64,000 nt of DNA from Halotia branconii CENA392 (GTDB lineage: Bacteria > Cyanobacteriota > Cyanobacteriia > Cyanobacteriales > Nostocaceae): assembly GCF_029953635.1 (NCBI RefSeq), contig NZ_CP124544.1, positions 1-64,000 on the forward strand, given 5' to 3'. A program made the translations under genes and the position numbers. The notes beneath the pieces were generated by a model. The model did no database searches, was not told the DNA's origin, and worked only from the letters and a program-made list of their open reading frames with translations. This document shows, one piece after another, positions 45,222 to 53,539 of this stretch (position 1 is its first letter; each line of letters starts with the position of its first letter).

Positions 45222-45277
45222 AAAAAAAGGCTTGGACGGTGCAGAATCGCCCTTGCCTTAATCACCGAAATTAAAAG

Positions 45278-45315
45278 TGCGATATCCACGTTAACAGTTT
45301 AAGTCGGATGTCGCA
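45278..45315 (+). other. intergenic RNA stem-loop
   Basis: TGCGATATCC pairs with GGATGTCGCA, 10 bp including one T.G pair. It lies just before the DUF1257 gene and could affect its translation. Confidence 0.45.
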
Positions 45316-45339
45316 TCTACAAAATTATTGAGGTTAATT

Positions 45340-45789
45340 ATGTCTCATTTTTCAACAATCAAAACTCGGTTAACCAATCGTGATTGTTTGGTGCAGGCTT
45401 TGAAGGATCTGAATCTTTCGCCTCAAGTCTACGAAAAGCCAAAAGCGCTCAAGGGCTACTACGGCGGTTCTCAAGGACAGAGCGCTGAAATCATCGTATC
45501 TGGTCGGACAATCAAAGCCCGTGCAGATATCGGTTTCCAGTGGAATCAAAACAGTGGCGTGTACGATGTGATACACGATAAGTATGAAACCTCTCCTCGA
45601 CTTGGTGAAAACTTCTTCAGCCACAAACTGATGCAAACTTACGGTAAACGGATGGTTCGTGCTAAGGCCCAGGAATTACAAGAAAGATTTGGTGAATGCA
45701 CGATTGCAGAGGAAACCAACGAACAAGTGCAGACACTACGTTTGACCTTCGCAGGACATCAACAAACCCAACAATACGCACGGAGGTAG
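45340..45789 (+). CDS. DUF1257 (Ycf35-like) protein
   Basis: The product has 149 aa from the ATG at 45340. MSHFSTIKTRLTNRDCLVQA, then KALKGYYGGSQGQSAEIIVS and ARADIGFQWN are the family signatures. Ycf35 is conserved in cyanobacteria and plastids with no settled function. Here it heads a module with DUF2997 and a Ycf46-like ATPase, which I recall as a recurring set on cyanobacterial replicons. Confidence 0.88.
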   Translation: MSHFSTIKTRLTNRDCLVQALKDLNLSPQVYEKPKALKGYYGGSQGQSAEIIVSGRTIKARADIGFQWNQNSGVYDVIHDKYETSPRLGENFFSHKLMQTYGKRMVRAKAQELQERFGECTIAEETNEQVQTLRLTFAGHQQTQQYARR

Positions 45790-45792
45790 TAA

Positions 45793-45996
45793 ATGGAACG
45801 TTCAATACTCATACATTTCGATAAATTGACTGGTGAAGTGCGAGTAGAAGCTGAGGGTTTTGAGGGGCTGTCTTGCCTGGAAGCGACACAGCCATTTGAG
45901 GAGGTGTTGGGAGTTGTGGAGGGCGATCGCACTTTTAAACCAGAAGCCCAGCAGCAACGTATGACAGCAAATCACCAAACACGACTGCGGCAGTAA
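45793..45996 (+). CDS. DUF2997-family small protein
   Basis: The product has 67 aa, 3 bp after the DUF1257 stop. ILIHFDKLTGEVRVEAEGFE followed by CLEATQPFEEVLG is the DUF2997 pattern. It normally accompanies DUF1257. The C-terminal 20 residues are a Gln/Arg-rich extension. Confidence 0.8.
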   Translation: MERSILIHFDKLTGEVRVEAEGFEGLSCLEATQPFEEVLGVVEGDRTFKPEAQQQRMTANHQTRLRQ

Positions 45997-46004
45997 GAAA
46001 AAAC

Positions 46005-46026
46005 GGGGGAATCAACGAGTTCCCCC
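46005..46026 (+). other. intergenic RNA stem-loop
   Basis: GGGGGAA pairs with TTCCCCC; it falls between the DUF2997 gene and the 87-aa gene, 9 bp after the stop codon. Confidence 0.45.
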
Positions 46027-46041
46027 ACAGTAAAACGCATT

Positions 46042-46305
46042 ATGAACGATTTAACACCAGAATATCCTTTTATTCATGTCTACGCCCAGCAAAAAGTACA
46101 TCAACCAGTGATCATCAAAGGTAATACTGAAGGGTTGTGTGTGCTACTGAATGCTTTAATTTGTGCGCTTGCAAATCGAGACAGCAACGGAGTGGCAGAG
46201 GTTTTTTGCGGCGATGCCGAAGCTTTTGAAGTAATCGTGAGACTTGTTAATACGCACGATGAACTCTTACCAATACCGTATCAAAATTACAATGAACCTA
46301 AATAA
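46042..46305 (+). CDS. small hypothetical protein, 87 aa
   Basis: FIHVYAQQKVHQPVIIKGNT followed by LCVLLNALICALAN and AEVFCGDAEAFEVIVRLV forms a compact alpha/beta domain. I recall related proteins in other bacteria but no name. Its end overlaps the ATPase start by 14 nt, so translation is probably coupled. Confidence 0.65.
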   Translation: MNDLTPEYPFIHVYAQQKVHQPVIIKGNTEGLCVLLNALICALANRDSNGVAEVFCGDAEAFEVIVRLVNTHDELLPIPYQNYNEPK

Positions 46306-47914
46306 TATCTTTGCCACTCTGGATTCTCAAATCCCCATAGTGGCTCTTGAGGTGCTTGCCCCGGAAGAAGCTACGATTATCCAGTGGTTAACGACACAAG
46401 CAACAGAATTACTTGACAGTCCCGTATTCTTCTGGAATCTGGGAGTTTCTAGCCTGGAGCAATGCCTGATTGCTGATGATGGAGGATTGGTATTCAAGCC
46501 GGTTCCAGAGTACAAAAGACCACTACCAGCAGATCCGTTGTTGTACATTTTCGAGTACATCAACAATTTTGATGGTGTTGGTGTGTTTGTCCTGGGCGAT
46601 GTTCAACCGTTTGTTGGAAAGAACTCGCCGCAAATGAGTTGGGAAATCTTGACCAGAGTGAAAAACCTCTATCACCGACTCAAGCCTACAGAAAAACGTA
46701 TCATCTTTCTAGGTCAAAACATTCAACTGCATGAGTCTTTGGTGCGGCTGATTCCTTATTTTGAAGTGCCACTGCCCAGCGTTGAGCAAGTTCAGGAGCA
46801 TTTGGATTCATACTTGCAGTATTTGGGAGAATCGGCAACTGAACAAGAAGTACAGTTCACAGTTGCGTTGACTCCTGAAGAAAGAGAATCTCTGGCACGG
46901 GCAGCGCTGGGATTAACCCTGGAAGAAATCAGTGATTTCTTGCGGCTGAATGTTAAAGAACGTTTGAGTCGCAGTGGTATTACTATTGATGCCAGCGTAA
47001 CGCCGCTGGTAGTTGAATACAAAACCCGGCTGCTCTCTCAGATGGGCATTGAATTGGGAAAACCTGCAACAATTCCCTTTGGCGGACTCGATAACTTGCG
47101 CGAGTGGTTGACTCGGCGGCGGCGGTTGTTTACACAAGAGGCGCGATCGCTCTCGTTGCCACAACCCAAAGGTGTGCTATTGGCTGGCCCACCGGGTACA
47201 GGGAAATCTCACTGCGCCAAAAACATCGCCAATATCCTTAACTTACCATTACTCCAGCTTGATATTGCCTCAATGCTTGGTTCTCTGGTTGGTGAATCTG
47301 AGGGCAATGTTCGTAGGGCTTTGAAAACAGCCGAAGCCATCGCACCTTGCGTTTTGTGGGTGGACGAAATCGAAAAAGCCTTATCTGGACAGGGCGATAG
47401 CTCTGGCGTTTCCCAGCGAATCTTGGGAAATCTGCTTACATTTATGTCTGAATGTACGGCGGGTGTGTTCGTTGTGGCAACCTGCAATGACCCATCGGCA
47501 TTGCCTTCTGAACTCAAGAGGAAAGGCAGATTCGATGAAAATTTCTTCGTTGATTTGCCATCTGAGCCAGAACGCTGCCAAATTCTCAAGATTCACCTGG
47601 AGCGATTTGGTATTGCGGTGGAGGACGAGTATTTAGAGGCGATCGCTGCCAACACCGCGAAGTTTTCAGGCGCAGAACTGGAAACGCTAGCAGCCGAAGC
47701 CGCATTGCTGGCATTTGATGAGGATAGACCACAGCAGGTGACGTTGAGTGATTTGATGCAGTGCTGTGAGAATATCACACCGCTTGCAATCCAGGATGCA
47801 GCTTCAGTGGAGAGGATGCAAGCGTGGTCTAAAACTGCCAGGGCTGCTTCTAGTGTAGTCGCCCAAACACCAACTAAGTCTTTAAAGACTGCGCGATTCC
47901 GCAATTTGAACTGA
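46292..47914 (+). CDS. Ycf46-like AAA+ ATPase
   Basis: The product has 540 aa from the ATG at 46292. The N-terminal 260 residues are a family-specific domain (FVLGDVQPFVGKNSPQMSWE). The AAA core has Walker A GPPGTGKS (about 299-306), Walker B CVLWVDEIEKA (about 353-363), sensor-type VATCNDP and the GRFDENFFVDLP arginine-finger region. Ycf46 is linked to photosynthesis and inorganic-carbon control in cyanobacteria; this version on an accessory region may have a different role with its DUF1257/DUF2997 neighbours. Confidence 0.88.
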   Translation: MNLNNIFATLDSQIPIVALEVLAPEEATIIQWLTTQATELLDSPVFFWNLGVSSLEQCLIADDGGLVFKPVPEYKRPLPADPLLYIFEYINNFDGVGVFVLGDVQPFVGKNSPQMSWEILTRVKNLYHRLKPTEKRIIFLGQNIQLHESLVRLIPYFEVPLPSVEQVQEHLDSYLQYLGESATEQEVQFTVALTPEERESLARAALGLTLEEISDFLRLNVKERLSRSGITIDASVTPLVVEYKTRLLSQMGIELGKPATIPFGGLDNLREWLTRRRRLFTQEARSLSLPQPKGVLLAGPPGTGKSHCAKNIANILNLPLLQLDIASMLGSLVGESEGNVRRALKTAEAIAPCVLWVDEIEKALSGQGDSSGVSQRILGNLLTFMSECTAGVFVVATCNDPSALPSELKRKGRFDENFFVDLPSEPERCQILKIHLERFGIAVEDEYLEAIAANTAKFSGAELETLAAEAALLAFDEDRPQQVTLSDLMQCCENITPLAIQDAASVERMQAWSKTARAASSVVAQTPTKSLKTARFRNLN

Positions 47915-47990
47915 TTAAGAACGTGATCGCTTCTACCTGAAAGTAGTGGCGATCGCTATAACCACACTATTTTTCAAGGATGAAAAAATT

Positions 47991-48341
47991 ATGTCTACTG
48001 ACCTTGTAACCTACTACGGACAAACAAACCGAATTGACCAATTGGTTGATAAATACGGCGGATATTTAGAACAGATCAACCGAGAAACAAAACTTTTACT
48101 TCGCATAACTTTGTCTACTTATATCTTAATGCAACAGGAGTATAGTCCAAGTGAATATCCAGTCATAAAAGCGTTAGAAGATGGACTATGCGAGTTAGTG
48201 ATTCCAGATTCTATTCCACAAGATTTATATGATGTTTGTTCCCAATTAGAGGGGCTAACTGTTTATGAAGCTGAAACATTATTAGAAGCATTGCAGCATC
48301 AAATACGCTGGGGCAATGCCCGAACAGTTGTGAATCATTAG
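47991..48341 (+). CDS. hypothetical protein, 116 aa
   Basis: From the ATG at 47991: MSTDLVTYYGQTNRIDQLVD, helical, with CELVIPDSIPQDLYDVCSQL. An upstream GTG extension (47946) is not favoured. A HIP1-containing imperfect stem lies just before it. No family is recognised. Confidence 0.55.
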   Translation: MSTDLVTYYGQTNRIDQLVDKYGGYLEQINRETKLLLRITLSTYILMQQEYSPSEYPVIKALEDGLCELVIPDSIPQDLYDVCSQLEGLTVYEAETLLEALQHQIRWGNARTVVNH

Positions 48342-48349
48342 CTGATTAA

Positions 48350-48380
48350 AGGTGAACATCTAATTTCCAGGTGTTCACCT
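48350..48380 (+). other. intergenic RNA stem-loop
   Basis: AGGTGAACA (48350-48358) pairs perfectly with TGTTCACCT (48372-48380). It stands between the 116-aa gene and the WGR gene. Confidence 0.5.
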
Positions 48381-48406
48381 GCAAATTAATCGAAGAAAAG
48401 AAAATC

Positions 48407-48955
48407 ATGGAAACATATCTCGTATTTGTGGATACTGTCCGCAACAGTAACAAGTTTTGGTCAGCCAAAGTCGAAGATACTCAGCTAACTGTAGAATGGG
48501 GTCGAGTTGGTTACAATTCTCAAACAAAAGTTCATTCTTTAGCAAGTAATCAAAAAGCGAATTTCAAGTATTATCAACTAGTGGCTGATAAGAAAGCTAA
48601 AGGCTATCAAGAAAGCCAGTCACAAATAGATGGCAATCGGAATATTTCTGAAATAAGACGCGCAATACAACTGTTGAACATCATGCGCCCCTGCATTGCT
48701 GTGAAGAATTTTCATGAGGGTTACATTGCTGCTCTTAATGAGTATTTGCAAATTGTTCCCACACCTTTGGGGATGCAGATAGATCCTTGCAGGGTGTACC
48801 GAACAGTAGAAGATGTTGACCATCAACGAGAACTGCTCAACTCTCTATTGGTGAATGATTCTGTAGTTGTTCAGCCGACTACAGCAGCAGTAAAAGCTGA
48901 AATTACAACTGTTAGTCTTAAGACTATCAGTAAGAGTTTCTGGCGACATTTATAA
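48407..48955 (+). CDS. WGR-domain protein
   Basis: The product has 182 aa from the ATG at 48407. The N-terminal 75 residues form a WGR domain (FWSAKVEDTQLTVEWGRVGY, then KVHSLAS and ADKKAKGY), known to bind DNA ends or 5'-phosphates in PARPs and in bacterial proteins. The C-terminal 100 residues are helical and unknown. It may recognise element DNA or damaged ends. Confidence 0.82.
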   Translation: METYLVFVDTVRNSNKFWSAKVEDTQLTVEWGRVGYNSQTKVHSLASNQKANFKYYQLVADKKAKGYQESQSQIDGNRNISEIRRAIQLLNIMRPCIAVKNFHEGYIAALNEYLQIVPTPLGMQIDPCRVYRTVEDVDHQRELLNSLLVNDSVVVQPTTAAVKAEITTVSLKTISKSFWRHL

Positions 48956-48958
48956 ATT

Positions 48959-48996
48959 AATTATCTCCAAACTCTTTAATCAGTTTGGAGATAATT
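48959..48996. terminator. perfect 15-bp stem-loop
   Basis: AATTATCTCCAAACT pairs with AGTTTGGAGATAATT around an 8-nt loop, right after the WGR stop codon. No strong T tract follows, so it may protect or process the mRNA rather than terminate it. Confidence 0.55.
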
Positions 48997-49018
48997 ATCC
49001 AGCAGCTAAACGAAGAAG

Positions 49019-49249
49019 ATGAAAATGAAACAACCATGCTTTGATTGCCCATTCCGAAAATCTGTGGCTTATGCGCTTTCGCCTGAAAAAGCGCATGATA
49101 TTCTGCAAGCGATTACGCATGATAAAGCTTTTCACTGCCATAAAACAGTTGATTATTCTGACTCTCACGAAGGTCGAGTTACTTCGGAATCGAAACTGTG
49201 TTTTGGTGCAGTTTTGTTCTTGGGGAATACAGTTAAAGAATTTCAATAG
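49019..49249 (+). CDS. DUF6283-like Cys/His protein, possibly 3'-truncated
   Basis: The product has 76 aa. CFDCPFRKSVAYALSPEKAH then DKAFHCHKTVDY is the DUF6283-type start, with Cys/His residues that could bind metal. The family usually runs to 100 aa or more. Here the frame ends at GAVLFLGNTVKEFQ just 17 bp before the end of the ABC ATPase gene, so the island boundary may have cut it. Confidence 0.65.
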   Translation: MKMKQPCFDCPFRKSVAYALSPEKAHDILQAITHDKAFHCHKTVDYSDSHEGRVTSESKLCFGAVLFLGNTVKEFQ

Positions 49250-49265
49250 ATTAGGGACAACGCTT

Positions 49266-50279
49266 TTATAAATAATTCAAAAATTTAATCAGTTCATACA
49301 ATGAATCATAAGTATATACAGTCTTGTTTTTTGTGATTTTCCACAAGACTTGTTTAGAATTTGATACCACTTCTACTGAGATTGGTAAGCTATTTTGAAT
49401 TTGATTAACTTTGAATCCCACTCTTTGTAAAGCACGAATAGTCCATACAATTGCAATACCCTCACCTCTGACATTAATTTCTCCTTTGTGGGATGTATGG
49501 AGATGAAATTCTCCAGAAGCAACATCAAACTCTACACCTTCACTCGCGAAAGTATCAGCAAATGCACCACTCAACACTAAATCTTCTGGCGCGCCAACGT
49601 GTAAAATACCATTAGTTGATAATAGCCAAACCTTATCAGCCAGACGCAAAGCTAAATCTAAATCGTGGGTAGAAAGGAGAATCGCCTGATTGGTTTCTCG
49701 TGCTAACTGGCGCAACAACTGCATAATTTCCACTCGTCGTGGTAAATCGAGAAATGCTGTTGGCTCATCAAGTAACATCACAATAGGCGACTGAGCCAAA
49801 GCACGCGCAATCATAATTTTTTGACGTTCGCCATCACTGAGTTCGCTAACTTGACGTGAAGCTAAATGTAACGCACCTACAGACTTTATCGCCCAATGTA
49901 CAATAGCCTCATCTTCTGGTGTTAAATTTCCCCACCAGTCAGTGTAAGGATGTCGTCCTAAACTCACCAGAGTATAGGCTGATAACATTCCCACATCAAC
50001 CTTTTCCGTCAGTACCAAACTCAAACGCTTGGCTAATTCTGGCGGTGCTAACTTGTAAATATCATCTCCCAAGAGTCGCACCTCACCCCCTATTGGTGGT
50101 TGCATTCCGGCAAGCGATCGCAGTAAGGTAGACTTACCCGCACCATTCGGCCCCAGTAAACACACCAATTCCCCAGCTTCCAGACACACAGAAATATCCC
50201 TCGCCACACACCGCACATTTTTGCGGGATATTTGATAACCAATATTCAGATTATGAGTAGTTAAAATTGCATTATTCAT
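49266..50279 (-). CDS. BtuD/FecE-type ABC transporter ATP-binding protein
   Basis: The product has 337 aa. Walker A GPNGAGKST (43-51), signature LSDGERQKIMIARAL, Walker B VMLLDEPTAFLD and the H-loop STHD are present. A C-terminal extension of about 80 residues beyond the normal 255 (GEINVRGEGIAIVWTIRALQ) is unusual. It energises the permease at 50276; the start overlaps the permease stop by ATGA. Substrate is likely a corrinoid, judging from the riboswitch upstream. Confidence 0.9.
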   Translation of the reverse strand: MNNAILTTHNLNIGYQISRKNVRCVARDISVCLEAGELVCLLGPNGAGKSTLLRSLAGMQPPIGGEVRLLGDDIYKLAPPELAKRLSLVLTEKVDVGMLSAYTLVSLGRHPYTDWWGNLTPEDEAIVHWAIKSVGALHLASRQVSELSDGERQKIMIARALAQSPIVMLLDEPTAFLDLPRRVEIMQLLRQLARETNQAILLSTHDLDLALRLADKVWLLSTNGILHVGAPEDLVLSGAFADTFASEGVEFDVASGEFHLHTSHKGEINVRGEGIAIVWTIRALQRVGFKVNQIQNSLPISVEVVSNSKQVLWKITKNKTVYTYDSLYELIKFLNYL

Positions 50280-51361
50280 GATGGAAAGGATTTTTGGGAA
50301 TTACGCCGCAGAATTACCCAAGTGACAACAGGAGTTCCAATTAAAGCTGTAATCGCATTTAAAGGTAAAACCATCTGACTCACCGCAAGTTGAGAAAACA
50401 AATCCGCGATTAATGCTAAAATTGCCCCCATAATCATCACACTAGGGATTAACATCCGATGGTCAGAAGTATTGAAAAGACTGCGACACAGATGAGGAAT
50501 AGCCACACCCAAAAATGCGATCGGCCCACAAAAAGCCGTAATTCCACCAGCTAAAATAGAAGCACTACTAATAATAGAAAACCTAGCTTTCTCAACCGTT
50601 AAACCCAAACTCCGCGCATAAGCTTCTCCCAACAACAGCGCATTCAAAGATTTAGATTGCAACACCGCTACTAATAAACTGCAAACTATCACCGGAATTA
50701 ACACAATTAACTGTTTCCAAGTCACTCCAGCGAAGCTACCAAAAGTCCACATAATATAACTTTGAATCCGTTCTTTAGAGCTAAATTGCAATAAAATACT
50801 CACAATTGCACTCGTAGCGTAACCAAACAATAAACCCAAAATTAGCAGCGTCATCGTCTCTTGTACTCGACGCGCCACAACTAACATCAAACCCAAAACC
50901 GCAGCCGCACCAAGACTAGCAGCTATCACCAAGCCAAAATCAGTAATAATTCCCAAATCATTTAATAAAGTTGGTGTAGTTAAACTCGCAGTTAACACTA
51001 CCAAAGCCACACCCAAACTTGCACCAGAACTAATTCCTAATACAAAAGGCCCCGCCAAGGGATTTTTAAATAGAGTTTGCATTTGCAAACCACTCACACC
51101 CAAAGCCGCACCAGCTAAAGTTGCAGTCACAGCTTTCGGAAGTCTAAATTTCAGAATAATATTCGCCCATGTTGCTTTTTCTGGTTCTTTTCCCAGTAAA
51201 ATATTGATAACTTCTTGAATAGGAATAGAGACAGAACCTAAAGCCAAATCTAGTAAAAATGCAACAATAAAACCGATAATTAACAGCGAAAATACTAAAG
51301 TTTTGATAGAAGTAGATTTAAAAATTATTAATAGGTTAGACGGCAGATATTTAAATAACAT
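50276..51361 (-). CDS. FecCD/BtuC-type permease
   Basis: The product has 361 aa with about ten hydrophobic segments and the family markers GAALGVSGLQMQTLFKNPLA and ITAFCGPIAFLGVAIPHLCR. It is an inner-membrane channel for siderophores or cobalamin. Its ATG overlaps the stop of the binding-protein gene (TAATG). Confidence 0.92.
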   Translation of the reverse strand: MLFKYLPSNLLIIFKSTSIKTLVFSLLIIGFIVAFLLDLALGSVSIPIQEVINILLGKEPEKATWANIILKFRLPKAVTATLAGAALGVSGLQMQTLFKNPLAGPFVLGISSGASLGVALVVLTASLTTPTLLNDLGIITDFGLVIAASLGAAAVLGLMLVVARRVQETMTLLILGLLFGYATSAIVSILLQFSSKERIQSYIMWTFGSFAGVTWKQLIVLIPVIVCSLLVAVLQSKSLNALLLGEAYARSLGLTVEKARFSIISSASILAGGITAFCGPIAFLGVAIPHLCRSLFNTSDHRMLIPSVMIMGAILALIADLFSQLAVSQMVLPLNAITALIGTPVVTWVILRRNSQKSFPS

Positions 51362-52563
51362 TATTTATTAAATTTACGATAATACAACAATTGATGCTTC
51401 GGTAATATTTCAGGATGTAGGATTTTAATTAAATCTGCAAGCACAATATCAGGGTTACTAATTCCCCCTTCCCAGTAATCATTACCACCATTCGCATTCA
51501 CCCGCCCATTGTTATTATAAAGATTGCCTGTTTTCACAGCTTGAAAATCAGCATAACGATTATCTTCTGAGATTAAATCTTTAACACTCTGCCAAGCTTG
51601 GCTAAAATTTAACCAATAATCAGCATTAGCTGCGCGTTCTAAAACCACTTCAAAAGAAAGCGGTAAACTACCATTAGATTTATCATCACTCCAAAGATAA
51701 TTTCCTCCAGCATCAGTCAGATATTTCGCTACATAACTGTTACCACCTGGCATAAACCAAGTACCTTTAAAGTTAAAGCCAACAAATACACTCGGACGGT
51801 TTTTCACAGATTGAGCTTTTGCCGCTATTTGTGTATATCTATTCACAATTTCATTAAATATCTTTTCTGCTTTGGCTTCTTGATTAAAAAACAAAGCCGT
51901 AAATTTTAACCATTCACTTCTTCCCAGTGGTGTATCTTCCATATACTCAGCATTTATTCCCACCTTTAAACCAGCTTCTGTGAGTTTGCTATAACTATCA
52001 GTTTGGGAATTACCTGTGCCGAAGGTTGTTACTAAGTCGGGATTTAATGCTAATAATTTTTCAATATCTACATTGGAAATATTACCGACTTGGGTAATAT
52101 TTCCGGCTTTAATTCTCTCAACTACTTCAGGCGTATTGACTTGATTGCTATTACTAACTCCAATTAATTTATCAACTACACCTAATTTAGTTAAATGGGG
52201 TAAATGCGTAGTTGATAAAGAAACTATAGAGTTAATGGGAACTGTAATTACTTGTGCTTGCTTAAATCCTTGGGGTGTGGGAGTTCCGCATTGGACTAAA
52301 ACATATTGAAACTGAGTTTTGGCATTTTGCCAAGGATTTTTGATGGTGACTACTTTGTAATGTTTATGATATTCTACCGCCAAACCTCTGGCGTGGGTGA
52401 TTTTGATTTTATTGGGGAAGTAATCTTGATTGGGGTTATAGTTGGGGCTACAGGTGTTAGTTGATGTGTGAATTGTGGTTTGATGACAGGCGATGATGAG
52501 GATGGCTATGAGGCATAATTGACAGAGGAAAATGATTGGTTTTTGGTGGGGGAATTTTATCAT
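51361..52563 (-). CDS. BtuF/FecB-like periplasmic substrate-binding lipoprotein
   Basis: The product has 400 aa. The signal peptide ends at a lipobox (IIAC, Cys about 26), so it is membrane-anchored. The two-lobe binding fold shows SLSTTHLPHLTKLGVVDKLI and a typical KIFNEIVNRYTQIAAKAQS linking helix. It delivers ligand to the BtuC-type permease. The cobalamin assignment is inferred from context; iron-siderophore binding remains possible. Confidence 0.88.
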   Translation of the reverse strand: MIKFPHQKPIIFLCQLCLIAILIIACHQTTIHTSTNTCSPNYNPNQDYFPNKIKITHARGLAVEYHKHYKVVTIKNPWQNAKTQFQYVLVQCGTPTPQGFKQAQVITVPINSIVSLSTTHLPHLTKLGVVDKLIGVSNSNQVNTPEVVERIKAGNITQVGNISNVDIEKLLALNPDLVTTFGTGNSQTDSYSKLTEAGLKVGINAEYMEDTPLGRSEWLKFTALFFNQEAKAEKIFNEIVNRYTQIAAKAQSVKNRPSVFVGFNFKGTWFMPGGNSYVAKYLTDAGGNYLWSDDKSNGSLPLSFEVVLERAANADYWLNFSQAWQSVKDLISEDNRYADFQAVKTGNLYNNNGRVNANGGNDYWEGGISNPDIVLADLIKILHPEILPKHQLLYYRKFNK

Positions 52564-52571
52564 TTTTATCT

Positions 52572-52622
52572 CACGCAGAGACGCAGTTCGCTAAAAGCGT
52601 TCCCGAAGGGTAGCGCAGAGAG
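52572..52622. repeat. interspersed repeat fragment
   Basis: The gap between the binding-protein and ferredoxin genes holds ACGCAGAGACGCAG and GCGTTCCCGAAGGG, dispersed-repeat sequences common in heterocystous cyanobacteria. A related stretch (GGCTACGCCC, GGGAACGCCC) lies at 22040-22070. Confidence 0.45.
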
Positions 52623-52626
52623 AGAG

Positions 52627-53499
52627 TTAGGGGGTTTGGGGTGGGTAGAGGTTTTCGGTGATTTTGTTACCTTTAATGAGGTGTTCGTTGACGATATTTT
52701 CTGCAACATTGGGGTTAACGCGAGTGTACCAAGTTCTATCATTGGAATAAAAAACAACTGGGCCGAGTTGACACACTTCTAAACAGCCGGATGTTCTGAC
52801 TTCGATGTCTAAACCTGCTTCTTCTACTGCTGATTTTAAAGCATCAAATGTAGGTTGCCATTTACGAGAAGGTAGACAGCGTGTAGAGGTACAAACGGAA
52901 ATATAGGAATGTTTGAGAGGATTTTTGGTAAAGGGTATGGGTTTTTTACCTAATACATAAATATCTCGCAAATCTTGATAAAGAGCTAATTTATCTAGAT
53001 TTGGTTTACCCTCCGGTAATAAATTTTCTCCATCTACCAAAGGATTAGGTAATAAAATCGTCATCAATTGTTCATTCGCACCATTCCAAAACTGAATCCC
53101 CCAACTTCTAGGATTTCCTTCTGTATTAAACCGCCGATAAAAAGCCGTACGGGAAACTAAACGTTGCTTCCTCACTTCCACAGGAGTTTTACACAAAGGG
53201 CCGCCAAAATTAGTATCAATACATAAATGTAAATGCCAACCCTCAGCAGCCACCGTCAAATAGCCATCATAGAGAATACAAAGCTTTGGTTGTGCATTAA
53301 ATTCTAACTCCAAAACACTACCTTGAACAATATGAGCAATCCCAATCTGCTGCCAATTTTGTTCAAACAAAGTATAAACTAACGATGCTAAAACATCACT
53401 CCCACAATCAAAATATTCATACTCAATAAACCCCCCCGTAGCTAAATCTTCCTTAACCACCTCATTAACTGGTGTCACCCAACAATTAAACTCAGCCAT
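52627..53499 (-). CDS. protein with C-terminal thioredoxin-like [2Fe-2S] ferredoxin domain
   Basis: The product has 290 aa. The N-terminal 190 residues are an uncharacterised domain (VLASLVYTLFEQNWQQIGIA). The C-terminal domain has Cys in VCTSTRCLPSRKW and SGCLEVCQLGPVVFY, the cluster-ligand pattern of TRX-like ferredoxins. It could reduce the cobalt of an imported corrinoid or move electrons for the locus; this is inferred from position between the TonB receptor and the importer. Confidence 0.8.
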   Translation of the reverse strand: MAEFNCWVTPVNEVVKEDLATGGFIEYEYFDCGSDVLASLVYTLFEQNWQQIGIAHIVQGSVLELEFNAQPKLCILYDGYLTVAAEGWHLHLCIDTNFGGPLCKTPVEVRKQRLVSRTAFYRRFNTEGNPRSWGIQFWNGANEQLMTILLPNPLVDGENLLPEGKPNLDKLALYQDLRDIYVLGKKPIPFTKNPLKHSYISVCTSTRCLPSRKWQPTFDALKSAVEEAGLDIEVRTSGCLEVCQLGPVVFYSNDRTWYTRVNPNVAENIVNEHLIKGNKITENLYPPQTP

Positions 53500-53539
53500 T
53501 CTTAATCCTCCTTTGCGCCTTTGCGTGAGCTAATTCTTC

